Under the pieces are notes generated by a model that saw nothing but the letters and a program-made list of their open reading frames with translations, was not told the origin of the DNA and ran no database searches. Below are positions 52,501-63,337 of a DNA stretch of 64,000 nt, in pieces. Every line of letters begins with the position of its first letter. The stretch's first letter is position 1. Origin of the DNA: Haliclona indistincta (lineage: Eukaryota; Porifera; Demospongiae; Haplosclerida; Chalinidae); assembly GCA_964017065.1 (NCBI GenBank), contig OZ024786.1, positions 14,384,242 through 14,448,241 on the forward strand, read 5' to 3'. Made by a program: the position numbers and the translations under genes.

Positions 52501-55500
52501 CCGCCAAGTCTTGATAAAATTGTCAATAAGATTTATAGTTAACGTGTTTGTATAATTAAATTTTTGTCGGCTATTCGATGACTAGCCAGCAAGCTTAGAA
52601 ATGCTCTCTCTGTCTTAGGTACTTCTACCAGGTTTAGAAGTACCTAGGACCTGCTTTAGCTTTTGTGTTCTTGCCCGTGCACAGTATGCGCGAGGGTTAT
52701 GCGTTTGTGTCCGTCGTCAAAAAACATGCTTGTTTACGTCTTACCGCTCGAAACTCTTCGCGAAAAAACTCTCTGCAACTCTCTGCAACTGAATTTATAG
52801 TCCTATGAAGACGTTTTCTGTGCTGGCAAGCCTTGCTCGAGCGGCTAATCCATGGCTTTCTAAAGCTACGTGTCCTTGTAAGAGCACTTTACGGTATTGT
52901 GGGTGTGTCACCCAACCTCCTATCCATGTCGAGTCTCACATGTACCGTACGTCAGAGCTTCTTGAGGCCTATAGCTACGGTATCAGTCTTTCTTGAGCCT
53001 TCTGTGATGTGCCAATCAACTGTTAGTGCATGTATGCTATCATCTATTTTTCTGGAGCTGTCTATGGGCTAGCTGTAACGTGCGTGTTGCAGTAATGCTG
53101 GAGTAGTCGTGTTTAGCTCCTAGCTCAGTACACGGGTATGTAATCATTAGAACTCTAGTTTTTATTGTTTTTTGTGTGCTTTAGTTAGTTCTTTTTGTAT
53201 AGTTTAGTTGTTTTGTATTCCTTTACATTATACATCTCAATGAAGTAGGTAGTCCTGTGTTAGAAATGTAGCAATTACTGTATATCTTGGAAAACACTTG
53301 TTGCAAACTTTCTCTATTGTGATAATGAATTTATGGTTGGTTTGCATTGTGGACCAGTAGCAGATTTGATCATCCCTACATCCTTTTGATTTCGTTAGAA
53401 ATCTTTTACACCTGGTATAGTTATGTTCCATATAACTACTCTTATCATCTGAACATTCTCAATAGTGATAATTGTGATTATTAATTTTTAACAATGATTT
53501 CTAATAGGAACTAGAGTTTCAATAATATTTACACTGAGGTGTATAGGTAAAAATAAAAATAATTATTAGAATGAAAAAAGAAAATAAGATAAAAGCTAAT
53601 TGTTAGTACTGCATGTGATTATAGTATTATTATTAGCTTCGGTAGTGACACTAATGTCACACTGGTTTGAATAAGCTATGAGGTCATCTGATTTAGAGGT
53701 CAATACTGCCACGGGCAATATGGAACAAGGGAGGTCTTTACAGCCGTAGTAGTTTGGAAGCCTTGTCAGTTCATCGCTGAGCAAATAGATCATTCCAGAG
53801 TAGGACTTGGCTGTGAGTTGTTCAAATGATGAGCTATTTCCTTTGATACCAGATCCTTCAGATTGCTATAATCAATGAATAACATTAATTTTATGTCATT
53901 TCTGTACATGTATTTATTGAATAGCATTCAATCATGGCAACACCCAAAAAGCCAAATTTATTGCAGAAAGCAAAATTTGAGGCAAAATGACAAGTAATCC
54001 ACTCCATGTGGGTGATTTAGAGTGATAGATATCTTACCTCTGAAGTGATGTTGTTGTAGAGGGATTCAACTGCATCCAAGTCTTCTGAACCTATCAAGCC
54101 ATGATTCGAACTAGTCAATGCCTCTATCAGTAGTTCAGTGAATGGTAGCAGCTGATTGTCTTCATTACAGACAATTGAGCTATCATCGCCAACTGGTACA
54201 CCATATTCTTCGATATTCTAAACAAGACGGCATTGAATAATTATAGATATTAATTTTTTGAATAGACTCACGCCAATAAGAAAGCGCGTCATCTTTGCAG
54301 CTGTAAAACCGAGCTGTCTTTCGAAAGTACAGGAGGTTGTGGAATCGACTGAAAATGCTATCACAGAGCACACAAACAAGATCAAGGAGATTGGATTCAT
54401 TTCGTAGAGATTTAAAAGCTAGTACTGTTAGTTGCAGAGAGAGCTATTGAAGTGAACTGCCTTGTCACTGAGAGAGGCTGGCTTTTATACACTGTAGAGA
54501 ACATGGCAATTAATCTGTTAAATCAAGTGTAGCTTTCCATGACAATAGAACTATATCATTAATTATGTGCTTCAGACGAGTGTAATGGATGAATGACAAG
54601 AGATCTTCATAACATATTGTTGAGGGGAAAACTGTGGAATGCACCATTGTCACGGCTCATTGGACGCCTCTTGTCACTTAACAAGCATATCCTTATTTTG
54701 TACATGTACTGAGAAAAAGAATCGATGTTAATATGCTGATCAATTTGTGCTGTCTTTGTTCAGGGAATACAACAAATATCCCCATTTCGTTTACTGTCAC
54801 TGATTTAATGGAAGTGAACCCGCATTGTCATTACATACCATTTAGTCGTGCAAGGAATGTGTGCCATTTTAATATCAGTTTTCTGAGAATAGACCTTTGG
54901 ATCTTGCATAACTACAAAAATTTAAATGTGCTCATTGTGAAAAGAAACACAATTTCTATGATAATATGAGAAAAAATCGTATCAGAATGAAAATTTGAGA
55001 CATAACTCTGCCCCGATTCATGGTAAAAACGATCTTTGTCTGTGTACTTGTACCAATAAATATTATCTAACTTTCATGCATAACACTCCGTATTTGTTAT
55101 ATACTCCACCCTTTCTTTCAAGTCACCAGTGGAACAAATCTTATGTTCCATTAAATCCTGGCAAAAGTGACCACACTCATGGGAGGGTCTGGTAGCAACC
55201 ATGAAATGGCGCACAGCAAGACAGTAGTGCCCACATTGCTGGTAAGGCACATGACAGCAGCTCTACCAGAAGGTGAAGGGCTCTGTAGTGTGCACCTTAT
55301 ATACACAACGAGCACGCTCGCACTAGTGGGACTTCAAATTAGTATAACAAAACAATTAATGCATGTCTCCTCATGTTACATTGGATTTGTCTGGTCTCGT
55401 TGTTAAAACTAAACCACTCGGGCTACAGCCTCGTGATCTATTATTACAACTCGACCGCAAGCTCGTGCATACTAATCCAATGTTCCACGCTGAGCCATAC

Positions 55501-58500
55501 ATTAACTATTACTTGTACCGCAGCAGCCTCAGAGGGTCTGACAGGGAGATATATCGTATATAATGTATTCCCCTCTGCAATGTTAATGTCAATCACCTGC
55601 AACCAAATACTGCTTCCATAAGTGGAGTTGTCCATGGATACAGGATGTTGTTCGATAGCTTATCAACAATGAGATAATGATGATACGATTATGTTAGTGT
55701 ATAATATTATTAATAGTGCATAACATCTTGTCTAATGAGGTATGTCATCAGATGGGCAGTCATTCGAGATCGAGGTAGATGCAGTATCACACAGCTAGCT
55801 AGCATTATCACTGCCCTTTGGAGTCTTGGAACTCCTCCATTTTCTCCACAGTTATTAATATGCCGATTTTTGAACGCTTGATGCTGCTGCGTCACTGCCA
55901 ACACCCATGTACAACTTACAAACTAGCTAGCTTCTCTACAAAATGTGTGATAAGCACCTTTGTAGTTAAGCTCAACAACAACTATGCGTGATAAAAGCAT
56001 GTATACAGAGCCAAGAGAATACTGTATCATGTAAAAATGTATGTGTATAGCTTCTCTAGAAAACATAATAATTATAATAATAAGTCCCTATTTTGTTTAT
56101 GTGATTTTTAAGAACTTTGTGCATCGTTGAGTTTCACTGGTAGTCAGAGTTCGTCATTGTTCTTAACTTCCCCACTCAGTTGACAGCCATCTGGCAGGCT
56201 GCCGGAGAGCGTAGTACACATACAGTAATGATTGTGTTATCGTTGAATGCACTATTTGTTCAGTTACAATGTGAAGTTGTGAATACCATTTCTATTCTTA
56301 AAACGTAAATTCAGCACAGATTCTTGGTCATTTTAGCAATCCTGCTCTGTTCACCAGCTTTTTGACATCGCTGCAACTGCGCTGTCACTAAAAGTGTTTA
56401 GCTAAAAACCTGCATTACGTACGAAATTTGATGTTTTTTGATGTTGGCTTTTATGTACTGTAGAGAACATGGCAATTAATACATCAGATCAAGTGTGACA
56501 GTAGAACTTTATGTGCTTCAGACAAGTGTTACGATAGAATGAACGAGACATCTTCATAACTAATTAGTTGTTGGAAAAACTGTGGAACGCACTGCCTTCT
56601 ACAGTGATCTTCACGGCTCATTGGACGCCTCTTGCAATTTAACAAGCATATCCATGTTTTGTACATGTACTGAGAAAAATAATTGTCGTTTGTCGAATAA
56701 AATGCTGAACGATTTGTGCGGTCTTTGTTCACGGGAACACAACATGCTGGTCAAATTTCCCACTTAGCATACTGTCACAGACGTAATTTCCTAATAATGT
56801 GCTGTTTATCAAAAATACGAAATTGTTCACCATCTCAAGACTGTCATTACTCAATATTAGTAGTCACTTAGTATGCACTTGTTTCGAATTTAAATACTAC
56901 ATGATAATATGTAAAATGACCTCAATTTAAAGGAATACACTCATTATCATAATTATTATACAAATCACCGTATTATGCAAACAAGATAGGTTTAACTCTA
57001 ACACTATTATAGGTAATTCTATAATTAGTGTGAAAGAACTGATTTTTAGTTATCCTTGGGTATATTCTGTGAAAGAAAAATTAAAAGTATTATAATGTGC
57101 ACGATTGACTTCAAATACGGTTCATTGCCCAACTAGTAGAATGTGGTTTAAATAATTATCTGCTCCAATACATGTTATGATACACTGATGTTATCTCATG
57201 TTAATGAAATGCTTCCTGTCAATTTCGCTTGTGGAAGTATCAATTTGTTACAGATGTTTGACAGTATCAATAATTGTGGGAAACATGAACACAGTAATGT
57301 TATTCTAGAAATCTTGCTCGAGTGAGATAATTTTATCGGTACTTGACAATGGTCAGTTTTATTTCTTGTAATAATTTTATGTTGATCAGCTCTGTTACCA
57401 ATAGCCCCGTTTACACGACACCTCCAACCCGGATTGAATCCGGATCGACCTGCGTGTAAACGCGAGGTTATCCGGATCGATCCGGATTCAATCCGGATTG
57501 CTCAACTCACATCTGGAGGTGGGTTGAATCCGGATTAATCCGGATTGGGTCCACGTGTAAACAGTAAAGTGAGTTCAAACGCGCTGTTGCTAGTCTTCTC
57601 TGGGTGAATTGTAGTTACCATTGCACAGCAGAAGGACGGCGATACATGTTTTTTTCTCTATCTATAGTCTCCTAGCCAAGCCAAGTCTTGTAATAGCAAA
57701 AAAACGATTTTTAGACGTATTGTAGGCTACCGTGTCGGCGTGCAGTTGTTTTACCAAAAGTAAGCTTGCTGGTTGACTATTCCGGTCCTTATTGTTGCAA
57801 CAAAGCAAGAGTGGAGTGTACAGCAAGGTTCTCCCTTCTGTTATGCATAAGATAGCCCTTCTATTACATCAAAATCACCTGCGATTTGGCTCGTGTGTAA
57901 ACGGGACGTTATCCGGATTGTATCCGGGTTGGGCTAATCCAGATTGGGTGTGTGTAAACGGGGCTAATGAATCATGTACAGCTGTGACACATCTACATAA
58001 TGCCACAAAATCTATGAACCAAATAAACTCCGCTAAGTCTTGATAAAAATGTCAATAAAATTTGTAGTTAGCGCGTTCGTATAATTAAATTTCTGTCGGC
58101 TATTCGATGGCTAGCCAGCAAGCTTAGAAATGCTCTCTCTGTCTTAGGTACTTCTACCAGGTTTAGAAGTATCTAGGACCTGCTTTAGTTTTTGTGTTCT
58201 TGCCCGTGCACAGTATGCGCGAGGGTTATGCGTTTGTGTCCGTCGTCAAAAAACATGCTTGTTTACGTCTTACCACTCGAAACTCTTCGCGAAAAAACTC
58301 TCTGCAGCTTCGTCACTGAATTTATAGTCCTATGAAGACGTTTTCTGTGCTGGCAAGCCTTGCTCGAGCGGCTAATCCATGGCTTTCTAAAGCTACGTGT
58401 CCTTGTAAGAGCACTGTGGGTGTGTCACCCAACCTCCTATCCATGTCGAGTCTCACATGTACCGTACGTCACAGCTTCTTGAGGCCTATAGCTACGGTAT

Positions 58501-61500
58501 CAGTCTTTCTTGAGGCCTTTTGTGATGTGCCAATCAACTGTTAGTGCATGTATGCTATCATCTATTTTTCTGGAGCTGTCTATGGGCTAGCTGTAACGTG
58601 CGTGTTGCAGTAATGCTGGAGTAGTCGTGTTTAGCTCCTAGCTCAGTGCACGGGTATGTGTTCATTAGAACTCTAGTTTTTATTGTTTTTTGTGTGCTTT
58701 AGTTAGTTCTTTTTGTATATTTTAGTTGTTTTGTTTTCCTTTACATAATACATCTCAATGAATTAGGTAGACCTGTGTTAGAAATGTAGCAATTAATTTA
58801 AAACTATTATAGTTATGTTCTATATAACTACTCTTATCATCTGAAAATTCTCAATAGTGATAATTATAATTATTTAACAATGATTTTTAATGGAACTATA
58901 GAGTTTCAATAATATTTAAACAGGTGTATAGGTAAAATAAAATATTAGAATGAAAAAAGAAAATAAGATAAAAGCTAATTGCTAGTACTGTATCAATTGC
59001 ATGTGATTATAGTATCATTAGTATTATCAACAATGACACTAATGTCACACTGGTCTGAATAAGCTATGAGGTCATCTGATTTAGAGGCCAATACTGCCAT
59101 GGGCAATATGGAACAAGGGAGGTCTTCACAGTTGTGGTAGATTGTTGTAAACAATGGCAGTTCATTGCTGAACAAATAGATCATTCCAGAGTAGGACTTG
59201 GCTGTGAGTTGTTCAAATGATGAGCTTTTTCCATTGGTACCAGATACTTGAGATCGCTATAATCAATAAAATAATAATAATAATAGTGTCATTTCTATAC
59301 ATGTATTATTCAATTCCATTCAATCATGGCAACACCCAAAATGCCAAATTTATCGAAGGAAGCGAAGTTTGAGGCAAAATGACAAGTAATCCACTCCATG
59401 TGGGTGGTTTAGAGTGATATATATCTTACATTCAGAGTTTTGTTGTAGAGGGATTCAACTGCATCAAAATCATCTGAACCTATCAAGCCATGATCCAAAC
59501 TAGTCAATGCCTCTATCAGTAGTTCAGTGAATGGTAGCAGCTGATTGTCTTCATTACAGTCAAGTGAATTGTTAACTGGTTTACCATATTCTTCCTACAC
59601 AAGACCACATTAATTAATTATTATAGATATTAATTTTTTGAATAGACTCACTTTAATAAGAAAGCGCGTCATCTTTGCAGCTGTCCAACCTAGCTGTCTA
59701 TCAATAGTACAGGAGGTTGTGGAATCAACTGAAAATGCTATCACAGAGCACACAAACAAGATCAAGGAGATTTGATTCATTTCGTAGAGATTTAAAAGCT
59801 AGTACTGTTAGTTGCAGAGAGAGCTATTGAAGTGAACTGCCTTGTCACTGAGAGAGGCTGGCTTTTATACACTGTAGAGAACATGGCAATTAATCTGTTA
59901 AATCAAGTGTGGCTTTCCATGACAATAGAACTAATCATTAATTATGTGCTTCAGACAAGTGTAATGGATGAATGACAAGAGATCTTCGTAACATATTGTT
60001 GAGGGGAAAACTGTGGAATGCACCATTGTCACGGCTCATTGGACGCCTCTTGTCACTTAACAATCATATCCTTATTTTGTACATGTACTGAGAAAAAGAA
60101 TCGATGTTAATATGCCGATCAATTTGTGCTGTCTTTGTTCAGGGGACACAATAAATATTCCCATTTCGTTTACTGTCACTGATTTAATGGAAGTGAACCC
60201 GCATTGTCATTACCTACCATTTAGTCGTGCAAGGAATGTGTGCCATTATAATATTGGTTTTCTGAGAATAGACCTTTGGATCTTGCATAACTAAAATGCG
60301 CTCATTGTGCAAAAGGAGCACAATTTCTATGCTACATAATATCACTAACATGCAATCTTTGTCTGTGTACTGGAACCAATAAATAAATTATTATCTAACT
60401 TTCATGCATAACACTCCGTATTTGTTATATACTCCACCCTTTCTTCCAAGTCACTGCCAGTGGAACAAATCTAATGTTCCATTAAATCCTGGCGAAAAGC
60501 CACACTCATGGGCGGGTCTGGTAGCAACCATGAAATGGCGCACAGCAAGACAGTAGTGCCCACATTGCTGGTAAGGCACATGACAGCAGCTCTACCAGAA
60601 GGTGAAGAGCTCTGTAGTGCGCACCTTATATACACAACGAGCACGCTCGCACTAGTGGGAATTCTAATTAGTATAACAAAAACAATTAATGCATGTCTCC
60701 TCATGTTACATTGGATTTGTCTGGTCTCGTTGTTAAAACTAGACCACTCGGGCTACGGCCTCGTGATCTATTATTACAACTCGACCGCAAGCTCGTGCGT
60801 ACAAGTCCAATGTTCCACACGGACCCATACATTAACTATTACTTGTACCGCAGCAGCCTCAGAGGGTCTGACAGGGAGATATATCGTATAATGTATTCCC
60901 CTCTGCAATGTTAATGTCAATCACTTGCAACCAAATACTGCTTCCATAAGTGGAGTTGTCCATGGATACAGGATGTTGTTCGATAGCTTATCAACAATGA
61001 GACAATGATGATACGATTATGTTAGTGTATAATATTATTAATAGTGCATAACATCTTGTCTAATGAGGTATGTCATCAGATGGGCAGTCATTCGAGATCG
61101 AGCATCACACAGCCAGCCAACATTATCACTGCCCTTTGGAGTCTTGGTACTCCGCCATTTTTCTCCAACTATTGAGTTTCAATACGCCGAGTTTTGTACG
61201 CTTGATGCTGCTGCATCACTGCCAACACCCATGTACAACTTACTAACTAGCTAGCTTCTCTAGAAAATATAGGATAGGCACCTATGTAGTTAAGCTCAAC
61301 AACAACTATGCGTGATAAATGCATGTATATACAGAGTCAAGAGAATACTGCATCATGTAAAAATGTATGTGTATAGCTTTAATAATTATTAATAATAAGT
61401 ACCTATTTTGTTTATGTGATTTTCAAGAACTTTGTGCATCGTTGGGTTTCACTGGTAGTCAGAGTTTGTCATTGTTCTTAACTTCCCCACTCAGTTGACA

Positions 61501-63337
61501 GCCATCTGGCAGGCTGCCGGAGAGCATAGTACACATACAGTAATGATAGTTATCGTTGAATGCACTCTTTGTTCAGTTACAATGTAAACCAAAAAAAGTT
61601 TTTATCCATAAAACGTAAATTCAGCACTGATTCTTGGTCATTTTAGCATTGAAGATCCAGCTCTGTTCAGCAGCTTTTTTGACATCACTGCAATTCCTGT
61701 CACAGTGTTTAGCTAAAAACCTGCATTACGTACGAAATTTGATGTTTTTTGATGGTGACGTAATAATACTATTATTAAAATTTTCGTCATTATTAGATAT
61801 TTTTCATTTTTCTTCTCAATACAGGATAAGTTTCTTCACACTAACTGTCTAGCTACTTTGGCTAACATGTCAGCTCACATTCACTCACTCAGTCCTTTGG
61901 CTGCTGAAAAATTAGTCATGTGAGTTCCATTTTTTATGAAAATCTCAAAATTTACAATCTCATTTTTGTCAAAATGATTAGTAAATTTTGTCTTCTGTAA
62001 ATTTACTTATTCTGTCCAGCTTGTTCAAGTTGCTTACCAAGAAGTATTTGAAGTTGACTAAGTCGCCAGAAGAGACTAGCATCTCTATTGAACCAACCAC
62101 ACCTACAGCCACACCTCCAACCACACCCATTTCAGCTGGACCTGCTGATACAGTGAGCATACTATTACTATGCCTCACTCACTTACTCACTCAGCTAGTT
62201 TTTCACACACTTCAGCACTTGCTTTTCTTCCCTCCCTCCCTCCCTCCCTCCCTCCCTCTCTCCCTCCCTCTCTCCCTCCCTCTCTCTCTCTCTCTCTCTC
62301 TCCCCTCCCTCTCTCCCCCTCCCTCTCTTTCCCTCCTTCCCTCTCCCTCTCGTCCCCTCCCTCCTTCTCTTCCTCCCTCTCTCCCCCTCCCTCCTTCCCT
62401 CTCCCTCTCTTCCTCCCTCCCTCCCTCCCTCCTTCCCTCTCCCTCTCTCTCTCCCTCCTTCCCTCCCCCTCTCCCTCTCCCTCCCTCCCTTCCCTCCCTC
62501 CCTCTCTCTCTCTGCCTCCCTCTCCCCCTCCTTCCCTCCCTCTCTTCCCTCTTTCCTCTCCCCTCTCTCTCCCCCTCCATCCCTCCCCCTCTCTCTCTCC
62601 CTCCCTCCCTCTCTCCCCCTCTTCCCCCCCCTCTCTCTCTCCCTCCCCCTCTCTCCCCCTCCCTCCCTCTCTCCCTCTCTCCCCCTCCCTCCCTCTCTCA
62701 CTCTCTCTCTCCCTCCCTCTTCCCAGGCGGCTGATATCCAGACACTAGAGGAGATACTCCAAACTCTACTAGAGGTCATCAATTCCACTCTCACTCATTC
62801 TCTACACACAAACCCTCATCTTGTCTACTCCCTTCTCTATCAACGAGAGGTGTTTGCTCCACTCATGAACACGCCTCTGTTCAAAGACCTCATTCAAAAT
62901 GTCATGACAGTAAGTAAAGGGTTAAAATTACAAAATAGGTACATTTAAATTCATTGTATCATGCTGTACGTCATTGCGCAATACGTGTTATGCTTTCTCT
63001 GTGGTAAATGGTTGCTTTATGAGGTCTGTTTGTCGAGAAAAATGTTCATTTGTAGGTAAACATTGAACAGGTATTACGTTGTGAAGTTGTTTAGCTGGTA
63101 AGATTGTGATTGTTTACGAGAAAGATGTTCATATGTATGTAAGCATTTTAACAGGCATTATATTGTGGAGTTTCTTCCAATAGTTAGCTGGTAAGATGGT
63201 GATTGGTTATTCTGAATTTGTTTTGGTTCAATTGTGTTGAAACAAATCACTTGTATGTTGATTATATTATGGTGATTCACCCAGGTGGTCTTCTGTAGTG
63301 AGATAATATCTAATGTACAAGACAACCCGTCTGACAT
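37332..63337 (+). CDS. DYM: Dymeclin (N- and C-terminal exons outside)
   Basis: Exons with matching phases: 37332-37451, 37779-37891, 39279-39498, 39997-40099, 40323-40448, 40713-40826, 61825-61919, 62020-62152, 62727-62909 and probably 63285-63337. About 420 codons are visible, roughly residues 185-590 of a protein of about 670. Diagnostic stretches include LRNITWYSDRA...SLGSMMVM, DKFLHTNCLATLANMSA, and LLEVINSTLTHSLHTNPHLV followed by YSLLYQREVF. Dymeclin is a peripheral Golgi protein needed for secretory traffic and is mutated in Dyggve-Melchior-Clausen dysplasia. The exon coding for about the first 185 residues is missing on the left, at or beyond the gap. Intron 40827-61824 is about 21 kb and contains an antisense gene array. 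The end of the last exon (gacat|gtatta) is uncertain. Confidence 0.94.
37457..37597 (+). repeat. (GT)n microsatellite at a dymeclin donor
   Basis: A long GT repeat begins within ten bases of the donor gtatgt at 37452, so many GT dinucleotides follow the true splice site. Confidence 0.9.
37930..38072. mobile_element. Compact hairpin element in dymeclin intron
   Basis: Arms agttagacagcgcatc and gatgcgctgtctaact, followed inward by gatctacgcga and tcgcgtagatc and by agccc and gggct, make a foldback of about 140 bp with a short centre. No coding capacity. Confidence 0.75.
38263..38619. mobile_element. Foldback element, copy 2 (dymeclin intron)
   Basis: Same element as 24571-24904, about 90 percent alike, with one extra tandem copy of a 23-bp internal block (gagggctcagcccgagactg...). 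A roughly 70-bp host sequence (gatttagggttggtac...) is present as direct copies on both sides at about 38148 and 38780. Confidence 0.8.
38620..39278. other. Dymeclin intron sequence without gene
   Basis: AT-rich intron DNA with the second copy of the 38148 repeat at 38780-38846. Nothing else recognised. Confidence 0.5.
39690..39985 (+). repeat. Short TTCTTGTGTATTCTAGTATA repeats
   Basis: Degenerate repeats of about 20-22 bp fill the end of the intron before the exon at 39997. Several copies include ttctag, resembling splice acceptors. Confidence 0.8.
40464..40662 (+). repeat. Three tandem 73-bp units in dymeclin intron
   Basis: gagttactgctctatagcag recurs at 40472, 40545 and 40618. Confidence 0.9.
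40822..41782 (+). repeat. 22-bp minisatellite derived from a dymeclin splice donor
   Basis: Copies of cagctcagggtcagtatactag run at 40822-40975 and 41395-41782, about 25 in all. The first copy overlaps the true exon end and donor (ctcagg|gtcagtat at 40821-40834), and every full copy repeats that junction. A short transposon (40985-41393) splits the array. Confidence 0.9.
40985..41393. mobile_element. Inverted-repeat element inside the donor minisatellite
   Basis: Ends ttaaagctgggcggtat and ataccgcccagccttaa are inverted repeats, with agtatac on both outer sides. The interior is full of ggtat/atacc motifs. No reading frame. Confidence 0.75.
41783..42150. other. Dymeclin intron sequence with transposon relic
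   Basis: ccttgaaaag..cttgaatt occurs at both ends (41798 and 42113), suggesting an old short element. No gene. Confidence 0.4.
42151..43157. mobile_element. 1.0-kb Tc1/mariner-like miniature element
   Basis: Terminal inverted repeats of about 31 bp (cagtgcttccagcttagtcg...) with one mismatch, flanked by TA on both sides. Start CAGTG and TA target fit Tc1/mariner. No transposase frame, so it is non-autonomous. Confidence 0.85.
44284..45044 (-). CDS. Small secreted six-Cys protein, copy 1
   Basis: Three exons: 45044-44916, 44860-44693, 44535-44284; both introns phase 0; 182 aa. The signal peptide MNPISLILFVCSVAAFSVDS is followed by a mature chain with cysteines 24, 58, 142, 147, 169 and 181, the six shared by all copies, plus C31 found only here. 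Exon 2 (NEDNQLLPFTELLIEALTSL) and the start of exon 3 (SFEQLTAKSYSGMIYLL) look alpha-helical. One site NDSS and one NSSS may be glycosylated. Family not recognised; a small helical extracellular ligand or defence protein is possible but is only inference. Confidence 0.82.
45127..45133 (-). promoter_or_regulatory. TATA box of copy 1
   Basis: tataaaa on the - strand, 83 bp upstream of the ATG. The same box and surroundings (gtgtataaaagcc) occur at 48830-48836, 51492-51498, 54483-54489 and 59863-59869 for the other copies. Confidence 0.75.
46660..47115. mobile_element. Hairpin element cluster in unit 2
   Basis: 46940-47110 is a foldback: cctacgagatttaggtcacc against ggtgatctaaatcccgtag, with gaaaccga/tcggtttc further in and a centre cgcgctacgcgctcgg. 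It interrupts unit 2, which is about 1.1 kb longer than units 1 and 3 partly for this reason. Confidence 0.7.
47565..47715. mobile_element. Second hairpin element in unit 2
   Basis: Arms ggttagagacctcggccaa and ttggcctcggtctctaacc, then gggatctacgcggtatagaa against ttctataccgtgtagatccc, centre cgcgctatgcgctcgg. Same build as the element at 46940 but a different arm sequence. Confidence 0.75.
47982..48740 (-). CDS. Small secreted six-Cys protein, copy 2
   Basis: Exons 48740-48612, 48557-48390, 48233-47982; phase 0 introns; 182 aa. Signal peptide MNPISLILFVSSVIAFSVDS. All six shared cysteines are present; residue 31 is Gly. Differences from copy 1 are scattered substitutions (for example LDC for LPC near Cys147), with no frame break, so the gene looks functional. 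Confidence 0.82.
50655..51409 (-). CDS. Small secreted six-Cys protein, copy 3
   Basis: Exons 51409-51281, 51225-51058, 50906-50655; 182 aa; signal peptide MNPISLILFVSSVVAFSVDS. Closest to copies 1 and 2. Exon 2 ends SLNNTLK, adding an N-glycosylation site also seen in part in the other copies. All splice sites and six cysteines are intact. Confidence 0.82.
52617..52647. repeat. Perfect short hairpin in unit 4 flank
   Basis: taggtacttct and agaagtaccta are an 11-bp inverted repeat around accaggttt. The copy in unit 5 (about 58145-58175) has one mismatch. It lies in a 5' segment specific to units 4 and 5. Confidence 0.7.
53596..54400 (-). CDS. Small secreted six-Cys protein, copy 4
   Basis: Exons 54400-54272, 54217-54038, 53865-53596; 192 aa, the longest copy. 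Signal peptide MNPISLILFVCSVIAFSVDS. Exon 2 starts four residues... with NIE added and ends SLYNNITSE. Exon 3 has a longer tail (ISVTTEANNNTIITCSTNN). The six cysteines are kept. More diverged than copies 1-3, for example FTAAKMTRFLIG in exon 1, and closest to copy 5. Confidence 0.82.
56445..57106 (-). other. Orphan 5' flank of the secreted-protein gene
   Basis: The segment matches the upstream region of copy 3 (51487-52144), including the gagaacatggcaattaatac block and a decayed TATA (tttatgta), but no coding exon lies on its - strand downstream side. It marks a deletion or unequal crossover between units 4 and 5. Confidence 0.7.
57403..57965. mobile_element. 563-bp miniature transposon in unit 5
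   Basis: Ends agccccgtttacac and gtgtaaacggggct are inverted repeats. AAT lies on both sides (57400-57402, 57966-57968), and unit 4 has the empty site ccaatgaatcatg at about 52437. Repeated atccggat words lie inside both ends, a likely transposase-binding pattern. No transposase frame. The 3-bp target suggests a PIF/Harbinger-like mover, not proven. Confidence 0.85.
58993..59780 (-). CDS. Small secreted six-Cys protein, copy 5
   Basis: Exons 59780-59652, 59594-59430, 59256-58993; 185 aa. The leader begins MNQISLILFVCSV, with Gln for Pro at position 3. All six cysteines and all splice sites are intact. Exon 2 is one codon shorter (GKPVNNSLDC) and exon 3 starts with Arg. Closest to copy 4. Confidence 0.82.
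62225..62725 (+). repeat. 500-bp (CCCT)n/(CT)n tract before a dymeclin exon
   Basis: Almost pure pyrimidine from 62225 to the cccag acceptor at 62726. It acts as, or has replaced, the polypyrimidine tract. Long reading frames across it on both strands are artefacts of the repeat. Confidence 0.95.

Larger units (their letters stand above)
43327..61755. repeat. Five-unit segmental tandem duplication in the dymeclin intron
   Basis: Each unit begins with the landmark cttcaaatacggttcattgc at about 43327, 45778, 49527, 52145 and 57107 and contains one copy of the small secreted-protein gene on the - strand. Units 1-3 share one type of 5' segment (gacagacggttcgacgtcga at about 43813, 46260 and 49954). 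Units 4 and 5 share a different one (52560-53100 and 58080-58650) and are direct duplicates over about 4.3 kb. Nothing in the spacers is recognisably coding. Confidence 0.85.

Noticed and set aside
52805..53072. Possible gene in the 5' segment of units 4 and 5 (MKTFSVLASLARAANPW...)
   Set aside because: The copy at 58332 has a 12-base deletion and a different downstream frame, and no splice or domain support was found.
55167..55621. Frames conserved between 55167-55621 and 60508-60914 (MGGSGSNHEMAHSKTV...)
   Set aside because: The two regions are recent duplicates, so likeness is expected without coding; frames shift between the copies near their ends and no domain is seen.
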